Assembly: GCF_000495815.1 (NCBI RefSeq)
Contig: NZ_AWGE01000017.1
Location: 1-64,000, forward strand
DNA length: 64,000 nucleotides
Reading direction: 5' to 3'
DNA from: Asticcacaulis sp. AC466
GTDB taxonomy: Bacteria; Pseudomonadota; Alphaproteobacteria; Caulobacterales; Caulobacteraceae
The notes beneath the pieces are model-generated. The model did not search any database and was not told the DNA's origin. It was given only the letters and a program-made list of their open reading frames with translations. Made by a program: the position numbers and the translations under genes. This document shows positions 33,854-42,789 of this stretch, piece by piece (positions within the stretch are counted from its first letter, which is position 1; every line of letters begins with the position of its first letter).

Positions 33854-34735
33854 TCAGACGAGGCCTGATGCCTGAGACAAGGATGCTGCCTCGCGAACGG
33901 CGCGCTCATTGTCCTTGTCCAGCGGGTAGTATTCCAGCCCCATCGGGCCTTTGTAACCGGCCGCCCGAATGGCCTTGAGCAGATTGACGTGGTTGACTTC
34001 GCCTGTGCCGGGCTGATGCCGGCCGGGCACGTCACCCAGTTGCACATAACCCACCGTATCCACGCCGGCGGTGAATTTTTCGATCAGGTCGCCATCTTCC
34101 AGCTGCATATGGTAGAAATCCCACTGGAGCTTGACCATCGGCGAATTGACGGCCCGGACAATTGCAGCCGCCGGGCGCGAGCCATTGAGCAGATGTCCCA
34201 CGTGGTTGACGGTATTGAAGGGCTCGACCAGTGCCATCAGCCCGGCCGCTTCGAGGAGCGGGGCGATGCGCATCAGACCGGCCGTATAGCCGCTCAGCAT
34301 GGCTTCGCGCGACAGGCCATCGACCTGGTGATGCCCGACCAGGGTGATCGCCTTGCATCCCAGTATAGCCGAATCGGCAATGGCCTCCCTGATCATCGCT
34401 ACCAGGGCGGGGTGATTGGCCGGATCGGAAAAATTCGGTGCTGTGGGCGCATATTGCGTCAGAACCAGCCCATTGGCGTCGAGCAGGGCGCGGGCGCGGG
34501 TCGCGTCCATCTTGTCGTCTGCGCGCCGAACCGGCCAGAATTCGACCTGGCTGAAACCGGCCTGTGCCGCCAGTGCAAACCGGTCGGCGAAGGGGACTTC
34601 GGTGAACCAGGTGTCCAGATTGCAGGCAAATGGTCGCAGCGCGGCTTTACGATCGGGCACGGCGGCCGCTGCGGCTATGGGCGTCGCCGCCAGCCCGGCC
34701 ATGGCGAATGCGGCACGGCGCGTCAGTTGGGTCAT
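33854..34735 (-). CDS. TIM-barrel sugar-phosphate isomerase / hydroxypyruvate isomerase-like protein, Tat-exported
   Basis: A 293-residue AP-endonuclease-2 family TIM barrel. The N-terminus MTQLTRRAAFAMAGLAATP has a twin-arginine signal, so it is probably exported folded. FACNLDTWF, GFSQVEFWPV, ALVEPFNTV, LQWDFYHMQLEDGD and GLEYYPLDKDN supply the Glu/Asp/His metal site found in hydroxypyruvate isomerase and related epimerases. The start at 34735 has AAGGAGG nearby. It is 34 bp downstream of metB on the same strand; a metabolic link to methionine is not apparent. Confidence 0.85.
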   Translation of the reverse strand: MTQLTRRAAFAMAGLAATPIAAAAAVPDRKAALRPFACNLDTWFTEVPFADRFALAAQAGFSQVEFWPVRRADDKMDATRARALLDANGLVLTQYAPTAPNFSDPANHPALVAMIREAIADSAILGCKAITLVGHHQVDGLSREAMLSGYTAGLMRIAPLLEAAGLMALVEPFNTVNHVGHLLNGSRPAAAIVRAVNSPMVKLQWDFYHMQLEDGDLIEKFTAGVDTVGYVQLGDVPGRHQPGTGEVNHVNLLKAIRAAGYKGPMGLEYYPLDKDNERAVREAASLSQASGLV

Positions 34736-34769
34736 AGAGTCCTCCTTGTTTGAAGGCACTCTATGACGG

Positions 34770-35939
34770 TCAGGCGATTTGGGAAAGCCCGCGATCGAGG
34801 GCCGCGATCAGGTCGGCCGCATCTTCCAGCCCAATCGACAATCGGACAAGTCCCTCGCTGATACCGGCGGTCGCCAGGGCTTCGGGCGACATGGCCGCGT
34901 GGGTCATCGAGGCCGGATGCACGATCAGGCTTTCTATGCCGCCGAGGGATTCCGCCAGCGAAAACAGCTCTATATGATCGAAGAGCTGCTTCACCGCTTC
35001 CAGCCCGCCGGCCAGTTCAAAGCTCATCATGGCGCCGAAGCCGGCCTGTTGTACCTTGGCCAATTCGTGTTGCGGATGGCTGGGCAGGCCGGGATAATGG
35101 ACAACCTTGACCCTGGGGTGGCTGTGCAGAAACTCGGCTATGCTTTGCGCCGACTGTTGCTGCTGGCGGATACGGACGAACAGGGTGCGGACGCCGCGCA
35201 GGGTCATGTAGCTGTCGAACGGCGCGGCCGTGGCGCCGACGCAGTTGGCCCACCAGCGGTAAGTGGCGACGTCTTCCGGGGTGGTGCAGACGAGGGCACC
35301 ACCGATGACATCGGAATGGCCGTTGATATATTTGGTCGTCGAATGAACAACGAAATCTGCGCCGAATTTGATCGGGTTTTGTAGGGCAGGCGACAGGAAG
35401 GTGTTGTCGACCGCGACCTTCGCGCCGGCTTTGTGGCCCAGATCGATCAGTTTTTTGAGGTCGATCAGGCGCATCAGCGGATTGGATGGCGTTTCGAGCA
35501 GAAGGAGCGCCGTCGGTTCCGATAAGGCGGCTGTGACGGCCGCGTCGTCGCCCTGATCGACATAGACCAGATCGATCAGGCCCTGCTTGTGGCGGGCATT
35601 GAGCAGACGTTGCGTGCCGCCATAGCAATCGTGCGGGACGACAACCCGGCGATTGCCAGGCAGGTCTTGCCACAGCAGGTCGAGCGCAGCCAGTCCAGAC
35701 GCGACCATCACGGCCCCGACGCCGCCTTCCAGTTCGGCAATGACCTCAGCGATGATCTCACGCGTCGGATTGCCCGAGCGCGCATAGTCATAGGTGCGCT
35801 TCTGGCCCAAGCCTTCGAAGGTGTAGTTGGTGGTCAGGTAGATCGGCGGCATGACGGCGCCATGCGCCTTGTCCGAATCGATGCCTATATTTATGACCTT
35901 TGTGCCGAGCTTGGCGGTCTTGAGATAGTCTTTTGACAT
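34770..35939 (-). CDS. metB: Cystathionine gamma-synthase / O-succinylhomoserine sulfhydrylase type PLP enzyme
   Basis: A 389-residue Cys/Met metabolism PLP enzyme. VPHDCYGGTQRLL, ETPSNPLMRLIDL, KVAVDNTFLSPALQNP and the PLP lysine in VHSTTKYINGHSD are all present, and RIRQQQQSAQSI, PGLPSHPQHELA and SLGGIESLIVHPASMTH are close to MetB. It uses the acylhomoserine made by the metX product with cysteine (MetB) or sulfide (MetZ); sequence alone does not fully separate these. It starts 2 bp after metX and shares the SAM riboswitch transcript. Confidence 0.92.
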   Translation of the reverse strand: MSKDYLKTAKLGTKVINIGIDSDKAHGAVMPPIYLTTNYTFEGLGQKRTYDYARSGNPTREIIAEVIAELEGGVGAVMVASGLAALDLLWQDLPGNRRVVVPHDCYGGTQRLLNARHKQGLIDLVYVDQGDDAAVTAALSEPTALLLLETPSNPLMRLIDLKKLIDLGHKAGAKVAVDNTFLSPALQNPIKFGADFVVHSTTKYINGHSDVIGGALVCTTPEDVATYRWWANCVGATAAPFDSYMTLRGVRTLFVRIRQQQQSAQSIAEFLHSHPRVKVVHYPGLPSHPQHELAKVQQAGFGAMMSFELAGGLEAVKQLFDHIELFSLAESLGGIESLIVHPASMTHAAMSPEALATAGISEGLVRLSIGLEDAADLIAALDRGLSQIA

Positions 35940-35941
35940 GA

Positions 35942-36949
35942 TTACTCTTTGAGAGATGTACGAACGATATCGGAAACGAGCTTGATTTCCTTAAGGAAAG
36001 CGTCGTGTCCATAAAGTGAGGGAAATTCGATGAACACGCTGTCGCGCAGTTGTTCGTGCAGCGCCTTCATGTCGTCATAGGGGACAAGACGGTCTGTCGG
36101 CACGGCGGCCAGGAAAACCTTGGCCTTGATCTTGGACGGATCGACCCGGTGACGGTCCAGGCTGTCAGACATGGAAATCCAGCGATTGACGTCGGTCGCC
36201 GAATAGGCGTCGCCGCGTGCCCGCAAATATTGGCAAACGACGTAATTGCCGCCGGCGGCTTCGGGCGCGGGGCCGTCGAACCGCTCGGAAAACTCGGCGT
36301 CGGAGCGATAGGTCGTCATGGCCAGTTGCCGGGCCAGCGATATGCCTTCGGCGGGCTTGCCATTGTCCTGGCCGAACTTCAGCATCCGGCGTTGCAGGCC
36401 GCGAAACGCCGTGGCCATGGGATGGGCGCGGTGTGCGGCGGATATGATGCACAGGCGTTCGACCGCGTCGGGATAGAGTTCCGCAAAGGCCAATCCGATC
36501 ATCGCGCCGTAGGAGGCACCGACGAAATTGTAGATTTTGTCAACATTGATTTTGTCGAGCAGCAGCTTAACCAGCCGCGCCTGATCGTGGGTGGTGATGG
36601 TATAGACCTTGGACGCGGGCAGGCGTGGGGCGAATTCGATCGACAGCACGCGAAACCGGTTGAGATCGAGCGCTTCGCCGGGGCCCGCTACCCCTTCCCA
36701 CCAGCCGGGCGCGGTTTCGGTCGAATCTTCCTTGGCGAACAGCACGCGGCCGGCGGAAATCCCGCCCGCGGCTACAACGACCGGCGCGTCCTTAGGACCG
36801 TACAGGCGCGCGACGACGTCCGTCTGCTCCAGCTTCATGCCGCTTTGCAGGCGGAAGTCGGTGGGCAGGGCGACGATGATGTCGGTGCCGATCAGATCGG
36901 GCGCGGTCGAAGGATCGAAGGCCTGAGGGGGCAAGGTTGGGGCGTTCAT
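35942..36949 (-). CDS. metX: Homoserine O-acyltransferase, MetX family
   Basis: A 335-residue alpha/beta-hydrolase-fold enzyme acylating homoserine, the first committed step to methionine. The nucleophile is in GASYGAMIGLAF; an aspartate in AAVPTDRLVPYDDM and the histidine of YGHDAFLKE complete the triad. It is somewhat short for MetX and may be an acetyl- or succinyl-transferase. The start could also be a GTG at 36964; neither has a clear Shine-Dalgarno, as might be if the riboswitch controls initiation. A SAM-I riboswitch lies 85 bp upstream. Confidence 0.88.
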   Translation of the reverse strand: MNAPTLPPQAFDPSTAPDLIGTDIIVALPTDFRLQSGMKLEQTDVVARLYGPKDAPVVVAAGGISAGRVLFAKEDSTETAPGWWEGVAGPGEALDLNRFRVLSIEFAPRLPASKVYTITTHDQARLVKLLLDKINVDKIYNFVGASYGAMIGLAFAELYPDAVERLCIISAAHRAHPMATAFRGLQRRMLKFGQDNGKPAEGISLARQLAMTTYRSDAEFSERFDGPAPEAAGGNYVVCQYLRARGDAYSATDVNRWISMSDSLDRHRVDPSKIKAKVFLAAVPTDRLVPYDDMKALHEQLRDSVFIEFPSLYGHDAFLKEIKLVSDIVRTSLKE

Positions 36950-37033
36950 GGTGTGTCCGGTCACGGGAGTCTAAAATCATCGCAACCAGTCGAGAGCAGA
37001 CACTACGCCGCGCATCCGCACGGGAAGAATCAT

Positions 37034-37140
37034 CCTCTCATCTGTCAGGGAAATGCGCCCTGTAGGAGTTGGCACCATTCTGCGTTTGCAGCGGTTGCCC
37101 CAGCGTCGTCGGGCCTTTCCCTCGACTGGTCTCGATGAGT
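37034..37140 (-). ncRNA. SAM-I (S-box) riboswitch
   Basis: Read leftward from 37140, the sequence follows the S-box consensus. CTCATC opens P1, then GAGACC, GAGGGAAAGGCCCGACGA, GGGGCAACCGC, GGTGCCAACTCC and finally AGATGAGAGG, which closes P1. The invariant GGCAACC and GGTGCCAA blocks and the closing GATGAG are all present. Binding of S-adenosylmethionine would turn metX-metB off. Downstream, CTCGACTGGT (minus strand, opposite 36985-36994) can pair with ACCAGTCGAG inside the aptamer (opposite 37121-37130), an obvious alternative structure for the switch. Confidence 0.9.
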
Positions 37141-37146
37141 GTCTCG

Positions 37147-37175
37147 CTTATGCGGAAAAACCTCGGCGGCGTCAA
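37147..37175 (-). promoter_or_regulatory. Promoter for the SAM riboswitch-metX-metB transcript
   Basis: On the minus strand TTGACG (37175-37170) and CATAAG (37152-37147) are separated by 17 bp. Transcription would begin near 37140, where the aptamer starts, which supports the assignment. Confidence 0.65.
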
Positions 37176-37221
37176 GAGCGGGTATCGGGTGGGCTGTCGG
37201 ACAAATATCTTGGCCCAGGCG

Positions 37222-38619
37222 TCAGTTCAGTATCTGCTTCAAGGTGTCCATCACTGCATTGTCCTGCATTTGGGCGATATTGACGCGCATGAAGCCGCCG
37301 GCGGTCTGGGACAGGCTGAAGGCATTGCCGGGCGCTAGCACCAGGCGCTGCGTCAAAGCCTGACGCGCCAGGTCGGACGCATCGACACCCGCCGGCAAGG
37401 CGCACCAGACGAACATGCCCGCCTGTGGGACATGCCACGGCCGAATCCCGAGACTGGCTAGGTTTTTCAGTATGCGTGGACGCAGGTGCGCCAGCCGTTC
37501 GCGGACATCGGCCATATGCTTGCGGTAATGGCCGCCGCTGAGCAGATGATACAGCATCTCCGCAGACAGCGGATCATGGCTGAAGGCGGTCGCTATTTTG
37601 AGATCGATCAGGGGCGCCAGCCAGTCGGCGCGGACAACTATGAAGCCGCAGCGGATGGCCGCCGACAGTGTCTTCGAAAAGCTGCCGATATGGATCACTC
37701 GGTCAAGGCCGTCGAAAGCTGCAAGGCGGGGCGCCGGGGTGTGTTCGAAATCGGCGTAGATGTCATCTTCGATGATCAGCAGGTCATGTGCCTGGGCCAG
37801 CTTGAGCAGGCGATGGGCGGTGAGGGGCGATAAGGTCGCCCCCGTCGGATTATGCAGGGCCGTATTGGTGATGTACAGGCGGGGTTTGTGGGTGATCAAA
37901 GCGTCGGCGAAGGCATTGAGGTCAGGGCCGTCGGGCGTGACCGGAACGCTGATGATGGTGACGCGGTGGGCACGCAGCTGTGCCAGGAAATTGAAATAGC
38001 ACGGGTCATCGACCAGCACGGCGTCGCCGGGCGTCAGTAAAAACCGGCACAGCAAATCTATGGCCTGGGTGCCCGATCCGGTCAGCAGGATTTGCTGTGG
38101 GGCGGCGTCTATCCCGTGTTCCGACAGGCGGCGGGACAGGATCTGACGCAGGGGCGCATGTCCCATGGGCGTGGCGTATTCGGTCAGGTTTACCTGTTCG
38201 TCCCGCGCCAGCGTCCGCATGGCGCGGCGGATGTCGGCCTCGGGCAGCCAGCCTGACGGCAGCCACCCGCAACCGGGCTTAAGGTAGTCGCCTTCGGTTT
38301 CCAGCGATTGGCGTGATATCCACAGGGGATCAACGTGAAGGTCCAGTTTCGGCCCTATTGCCGCCAATGTCATCGGCGGATGCGGGGTGGCAACGAAATA
38401 GCCGGAACCGCGTCGGGCGGAAATCACGCCTTCGGCCAGCAGGCGATCATAGGCTTCAACAACGGTCGATTTGGATACCTTCTGCATCTCAGCCATGGCG
38501 CGGATGGAGGGCAGGCGGGCCCCGTGCGCCAATTGCTGGCGCGCGATGCGGTCCCGTATCTGATCCATGACCTGGGTCGTCAATGTCGGCGCAATTGTCA
38601 TAACTGTACTGCTTTCCAT
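37222..38619 (-). CDS. MocR-type regulator (GntR HTH + aminotransferase domain)
   Basis: A 465-residue PLP-binding regulator. The N-terminal GntR helix-turn-helix reads RDRIARQQLAHGARLPSIRA, then VSKSTVVEAYDRLLAEGVI and RRGSGYFV. The class I aminotransferase domain has DDPCYFNFLAQ, NTALHNPTGATLSP, EDDIYADF and the PLP lysine in IGSFSKTLSAAIRCGF. MocR proteins sense PLP adducts and usually control a neighbouring gene; here the divergent EamA exporter gene is the likely target. The ATG at 38619 is almost leaderless. Repeated ACTGTCAT/ATGACAGT-like blocks lie around 38596-38632 and could be its operator. Confidence 0.9.
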   Translation of the reverse strand: MESSTVMTIAPTLTTQVMDQIRDRIARQQLAHGARLPSIRAMAEMQKVSKSTVVEAYDRLLAEGVISARRGSGYFVATPHPPMTLAAIGPKLDLHVDPLWISRQSLETEGDYLKPGCGWLPSGWLPEADIRRAMRTLARDEQVNLTEYATPMGHAPLRQILSRRLSEHGIDAAPQQILLTGSGTQAIDLLCRFLLTPGDAVLVDDPCYFNFLAQLRAHRVTIISVPVTPDGPDLNAFADALITHKPRLYITNTALHNPTGATLSPLTAHRLLKLAQAHDLLIIEDDIYADFEHTPAPRLAAFDGLDRVIHIGSFSKTLSAAIRCGFIVVRADWLAPLIDLKIATAFSHDPLSAEMLYHLLSGGHYRKHMADVRERLAHLRPRILKNLASLGIRPWHVPQAGMFVWCALPAGVDASDLARQALTQRLVLAPGNAFSLSQTAGGFMRVNIAQMQDNAVMDTLKQILN

Positions 38620-38713
38620 ACCATGACAGTTTAGATCAATTTTACTGAATCGTCTCTGTCGAGGCCAGCCCCTGTTTCGGCATAGACGCTGTTTGTCGCG
38701 AACGGAGACGACT

Positions 38714-39576
38714 ATGGACACAAAGACGATCGGCTGGATCAACGGGGACTCGGTATATTGGCGTTCAGCGGTTCTCTGCCGGCGACGAAGGTGGCGGTAC
38801 AGGCCATGTCGCCCTATTTCCTGACCGGCGCTCGGGCCGTGATCGCGGCAGGCCTGGCGGCGGGGGGTCTGGTGGTGTTCCGCGCGGCACGGCCTGGGGC
38901 GCGCGATATTCGCTCTCTGATATGGGTCGCCTTGGGCGTGGTCGTGGGCTTTCCCTTGCTGTCGGCCATGGCGTTGCAACATATCAATTCGGTGCATTCC
39001 ATCGTCTTTACCGGTCTCCTGCCTATCTCGACGGCCGTCTGCGCCAGCCTGCTGGGTGAAAAGCATCCGCCGCGTTTGTTCTGGCTGTTTTCCGGACTGG
39101 GCGGGGCGTGCATTGTCATCTACGCCCTGACGCAGGGCTTTTCGGTCTCGCCCGTCGGCGACCTGCTTATGCTGGCCGCCATCGCCGTCTGCGGTTTCGG
39201 CTATGCCGAAGGGGCGCGGTTGTCGCGGCGTCTGGGTGGCTGGCAGGTCATTTGCTGGGCCTTGGTAGTCGCCTTGCCAGTGATGCTGATCCTGGCCTTC
39301 GTGACGCGTCCGGTGGACCTGTCGGCTATTGCGTGGCCCGCCTGGGTGAGTTTGGGCTATGTCTCCGTTTTTTCTATGCTTATCGGCTTTGTCTTCTGGT
39401 ATCGCGGCTTGGCCATGGGCGGCATCGCCGCCGTGGGCCAGCTACAGCTTATGCAGCCGTTCCTGGCGTTGATATTGGCCGCGTGCCTGCTGAAAGAACC
39501 GATCGGTGGCGCCGTGATCGCTGTGATGGCGGCCATTGTCGTTTGCGTGGCCGGGGCGCGGCGTTTCGCGAATTAA
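38714..39576 (+). pseudogene. EamA (DMT) family exporter gene with an N-terminal frameshift
   Basis: Ten hydrophobic segments in the EamA duplicated five-helix pattern are encoded from 38758 on (LAFSGSLPATKVAV to VAGARRFAN). The natural start is the ATG at 38714, behind a GGAGA site, giving MDTKTIGWING. These codons are one base out of frame with the following LGILAFSGSLPAT. One more G in the run at 38744-38747 would join them as INGGLGILAFSG. Either the gene is broken, the loss is a sequencing error, or translation restarts at the TTG at 38758. MocR-linked EamA exporters are common; the substrate is unknown. Confidence 0.75.
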
Positions 39577-39664
39577 GAGCGTTAGTCGAACGTGATTCGC
39601 ATGCGGATTAAGATAATTAAAACAATGTTCTATGCTTATTGTCTGACCTGGTTGGGCCGGCGAT

Positions 39665-40576
39665 CTATGCCGCCTGCCGGGCAGGGCGCAGACGGCTCCA
39701 TTCGGACAGAACGATGCCAGCGCTGACCAAAATCAGGGCAATGACATGAAAGCTGTGCAAGGGTTCGCGCAGGATCAGCACGGCCAGGAAGACCCCGAAG
39801 ATCGGCAGCAGATTGATAAACAGGCCGGCGCGATTGGCCCCGATCAATTCTATTCCCGCGATATAGGTTGCCGAGGCGACAAGAGCGACCAGGATGGCGG
39901 CATAAAGCACGACGCCCCATCCTGTTGTGTCGGGGGCGGTGAACGGGTGCGTTGTGTAGCGCCAGGCCAAGAACGGTAGACACGTCAGGGCGGCGCCAGC
40001 GCAGGGTATGGCCAGAAGGCTTTGCCAGTGCAAAGGCGGCTTCCATTTCAGGCTGACCGTGTAGCCGCCATAAACCAGGATGGCCAACAGCATCATGGCG
40101 TCGCCAGCGTTTAGCTTGAGGTGCAGCAATTGGTGAATATCGCCGTGCGTGGCGGTGATGACCACCCCGGTGACGGTCAGGACGAAGCCAATCAGTTGCG
40201 CCACCGTCGCGCGGGTTCGGAACAGGATGAAATTGCCGAGAAAGATGATCAGCGGAATGCCCGCCTGCTCGATCATCACATTGACCGCCGCCGTCTGGGT
40301 GAGGGCGGAATAGAGCAGAATATTGAACAGGGCGAAGCCGGTGGCACCGTAGCCCAACAAAAGTGGCCAGTGCGCCTTGATGACCGGCCAGTCGCGTTTC
40401 AGTGGTTTTAGTGACAGCGTGACGATCACTATGGCCGCAATCCACCAGCGCAGGGTGGTGAGCAGGATGGGATCGACATGGCCGACGCCGATCTTGCCGG
40501 CGACGCTGTTGCCTGCCCAGATCAGACTGGTCAGGATAAGAAGCGCGTACGCTTTGACGGGGGCGCGAGAGGACAT
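39665..40576 (-). CDS. EamA (DMT) family transporter
   Basis: A 303-residue inner-membrane protein with about ten helices in two EamA repeats. ALLILTSLIWAGNSVAGKIG is the characteristic first helix; the second repeat begins near GDAMMLLAILVYGGYTVSLK. The family exports amino acids, metabolites or drugs; the substrate is not readable. It is convergent with the frameshifted EamA gene, with which it is only distantly related, and divergent from the aspartokinase-homoserine dehydrogenase gene. Confidence 0.9.
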   Translation of the reverse strand: MSSRAPVKAYALLILTSLIWAGNSVAGKIGVGHVDPILLTTLRWWIAAIVIVTLSLKPLKRDWPVIKAHWPLLLGYGATGFALFNILLYSALTQTAAVNVMIEQAGIPLIIFLGNFILFRTRATVAQLIGFVLTVTGVVITATHGDIHQLLHLKLNAGDAMMLLAILVYGGYTVSLKWKPPLHWQSLLAIPCAGAALTCLPFLAWRYTTHPFTAPDTTGWGVVLYAAILVALVASATYIAGIELIGANRAGLFINLLPIFGVFLAVLILREPLHSFHVIALILVSAGIVLSEWSRLRPARQAA

Positions 40577-40759
40577 ATCCGCTCTTAGCGTTCACCGGGG
40601 GGCCGATCAAGACAGTATGCGCCCTGGTCACAACTGTTCCTGGCAACTGATTTCCAACGAAACCAGACCGAAGAATAACCCAGGATTTGAATGTTTTTTC
40701 TTGGCTCTAGCGGAAAAGTCTTATAGCGACCGTGCAAACTGCTCTCAAACAGGTGAATT

Positions 40760-42445
40760 ATGTCTATCCTCGTCGTCAAGTTCGGTGGTTCGGTTCTCAC
40801 GAGCGAAAGCGCGTTGCAACGCGCCGTGGCGGAGATTTACCGCTATGTCCGCGACGCACATAAGGTGATCGCCGTTGTTTCGGCCTTCAAGGGGCAGACC
40901 GACCAACTGCTGCGCCTGGCCGGCAGCTATACCCAGGCCTCCGTCTCATCGGCGACCCCGCATTTGGTGGCGACCGGCGAAATGCGCGCAGCGACCTTGC
41001 TGGCCATGGCGGCGGAACGCTCCGGTATCGTGACGCGCTTCCGTTCGGCCTATGAAATCGGCCTGATTGCCGATGGCGAACACCTGAACGCCAATCCCGT
41101 ATCGATCAAGGCCGATGTTTTGACGCGTGATCTTGAAACCGTCGATCTGGTCGTTGTGCCGGGATATGTGGCTGAAAACGCCGCCGGTGAACCCGTGCTG
41201 CTCGGCCGTGGTGGTTCGGACCTGACGGCCGTTTATATCGCCAAGGCGTTGAACGATGCAGGCGTGAAGGCCACCGCCCGTCTGATCAAGGATGTTGACG
41301 CCGTCTATGACGCCGATCCGGCGACGGTCGGCGATTCCGCCAAACCGTATGAAGGCCTGAGCTGGACCGAAGCGCTGAAGATCGCTTTCCCGGTCGTGCA
41401 AGGCAAGGCCATGCGCTACGCCGCCGACAACGGTCTGACCGTCGAGGTCGCGGGCCTGGCCAAGGGCTACCAGACCGTGCTGGGCGGCCAGACGGCTTAC
41501 CGCAAGACGTCACCCCTTAAGCGTCCGATCCGCATCGCCGTTATGGGCGCCGGCGGCGTGGGCTCCAAATTCCTGGAACGGTGCCTGGAGTGGAGCGATC
41601 TGATCGAGGTCGACCGCATCCTGGTCCGTGACGCCTCCAAACGCCGCGATCATCCACTGGCGGCCAAATTTACTTCCGACGCCCGCAACTTCGTCCGCAA
41701 CGATGTCGATGTCTTCGTCGATATCGGCACGGGCGTGTCGCCGTCGGCCGAACTGCTGGAAGGCTTCCTTAAGGCGGGCGTCAGCGTCACCAGCGCCAAC
41801 AAACAGGCCGTCGCCGCCTCGGCGGACAAGCTGCGTGCTGCCGCCAAGTCCTCCGGCGCTCTTCTGACCTATTCGGCTTCCGTCGGCGGTGGCGCCCCGA
41901 TCATCGAGGCGCTGAAACGCGCTGCGGCGGCAGGGCATAAGGTGACCTCGCTGGCCGGGGTGCTGAATGGTACGTCCAACTTCGTCATCGACCAGGTCGA
42001 GTCCGGCAAGAGCTTCGATACCGCCATGGACGAAGCGCGCCGGCTCGGTTTCGCCGAACCGGATTCGACGGCCGACCTGGACGGCACGGACGTTGGCGCC
42101 AAGCTGAAGCTGCTGCGGGAAATCGCCTTCCCCGGTCAGTCGCCGAAACATATCGAGGTCGGCCAGATTACCGAAGACTCGCTGGTCATCCCGCAGGGCA
42201 AGGGGCTGCGCTACGTGGCGCGCGCCTATCCAACGGCGGACGGCCTGCAAGGCTCCATGAAACTCGAAGTGCTGGACGCCGATCATTATCTGGTCGGTGC
42301 GCGCGGCGAACAGAACCGCGCCATCATCGAACTGGACACCGGTGAAACCTGGTATGTTACGGGCAAGGGGGCGGGCGCGTGGCCGACCTCGGAGTCGCTT
42401 CTGGCGGATACGCTCCAAATCGCACGCGACATGCCGCTCAAGTGA
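40760..42445 (+). CDS. Bifunctional aspartokinase-homoserine dehydrogenase without ACT domains
   Basis: A 561-residue fusion. Residues 1 to about 245 are an amino-acid kinase domain (VVKFGGSVLTS, LLGRGGSDLTAVYIA, LIKDVDAVYDADP). Residues 255-561 are homoserine dehydrogenase (RIAVMGAGGVGSKFLERCL, SVTSANKQAV, SLAGVLNGTSNFVIDQV, AEPDSTADLDGTDVGAKLKLL). E. coli ThrA is about 820 residues because two ACT regulatory domains lie between the halves; here nothing intervenes, so feedback inhibition by threonine or lysine is unlikely in the usual form. It would send aspartate toward homoserine for metX. AGGTG precedes the ATG. Confidence 0.88.
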   Translation: MSILVVKFGGSVLTSESALQRAVAEIYRYVRDAHKVIAVVSAFKGQTDQLLRLAGSYTQASVSSATPHLVATGEMRAATLLAMAAERSGIVTRFRSAYEIGLIADGEHLNANPVSIKADVLTRDLETVDLVVVPGYVAENAAGEPVLLGRGGSDLTAVYIAKALNDAGVKATARLIKDVDAVYDADPATVGDSAKPYEGLSWTEALKIAFPVVQGKAMRYAADNGLTVEVAGLAKGYQTVLGGQTAYRKTSPLKRPIRIAVMGAGGVGSKFLERCLEWSDLIEVDRILVRDASKRRDHPLAAKFTSDARNFVRNDVDVFVDIGTGVSPSAELLEGFLKAGVSVTSANKQAVAASADKLRAAAKSSGALLTYSASVGGGAPIIEALKRAAAAGHKVTSLAGVLNGTSNFVIDQVESGKSFDTAMDEARRLGFAEPDSTADLDGTDVGAKLKLLREIAFPGQSPKHIEVGQITEDSLVIPQGKGLRYVARAYPTADGLQGSMKLEVLDADHYLVGARGEQNRAIIELDTGETWYVTGKGAGAWPTSESLLADTLQIARDMPLK

Positions 42446-42789
42446 CCCCGAAAGCCTTCAACGCCTTTTGCGCCGGTTTGCCCCACGCCTCGCACGTTGT
42501 GCAATGGGGCGGATCGGACGTCTGGAAGATCGGCGGCAAGGTCTTTGCCATTGCGTCCGATGACGGCGGCCTGAAGGTCAGTTTCAAGGTGACGCCGATG
42601 GCGTTTGAAATTCTGGGCGATGCCGACGGCTGCCGTCCCGCGCCGTATCTGGCATCGCGCGGCATGAAGTGGATTCAGGCGTTTGATATTGCCGATTCTG
42701 AGCTAAAGGATCATGTGCGCGGATCCTACGACCTCATCGCCGCCGCCTTGCCTAAAAAGACGAAAAGAGAGCTCGGGCTCCTGACATGA
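42442..42789 (+). CDS. MmcQ/YjbR family protein
   Basis: A 115-residue MmcQ/YjbR domain protein. VTPKAFNAFCAGLPHASHVV, WKIGGKVFAIASDDGGLKVSF and GMKWIQAFDIADSELKDHVRGSYDLIAAALP follow the family pattern; these small proteins have a double-wing DNA-binding-like fold and no settled function. The GTG at 42442 overlaps the preceding TGA (GTGA) and the 3' end overlaps rlmJ by 4 nt, so three genes are translationally coupled. An ATG at 42379 would lie inside the upstream gene and is less likely. Confidence 0.85.
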   Translation: MTPKAFNAFCAGLPHASHVVQWGGSDVWKIGGKVFAIASDDGGLKVSFKVTPMAFEILGDADGCRPAPYLASRGMKWIQAFDIADSELKDHVRGSYDLIAAALPKKTKRELGLLT

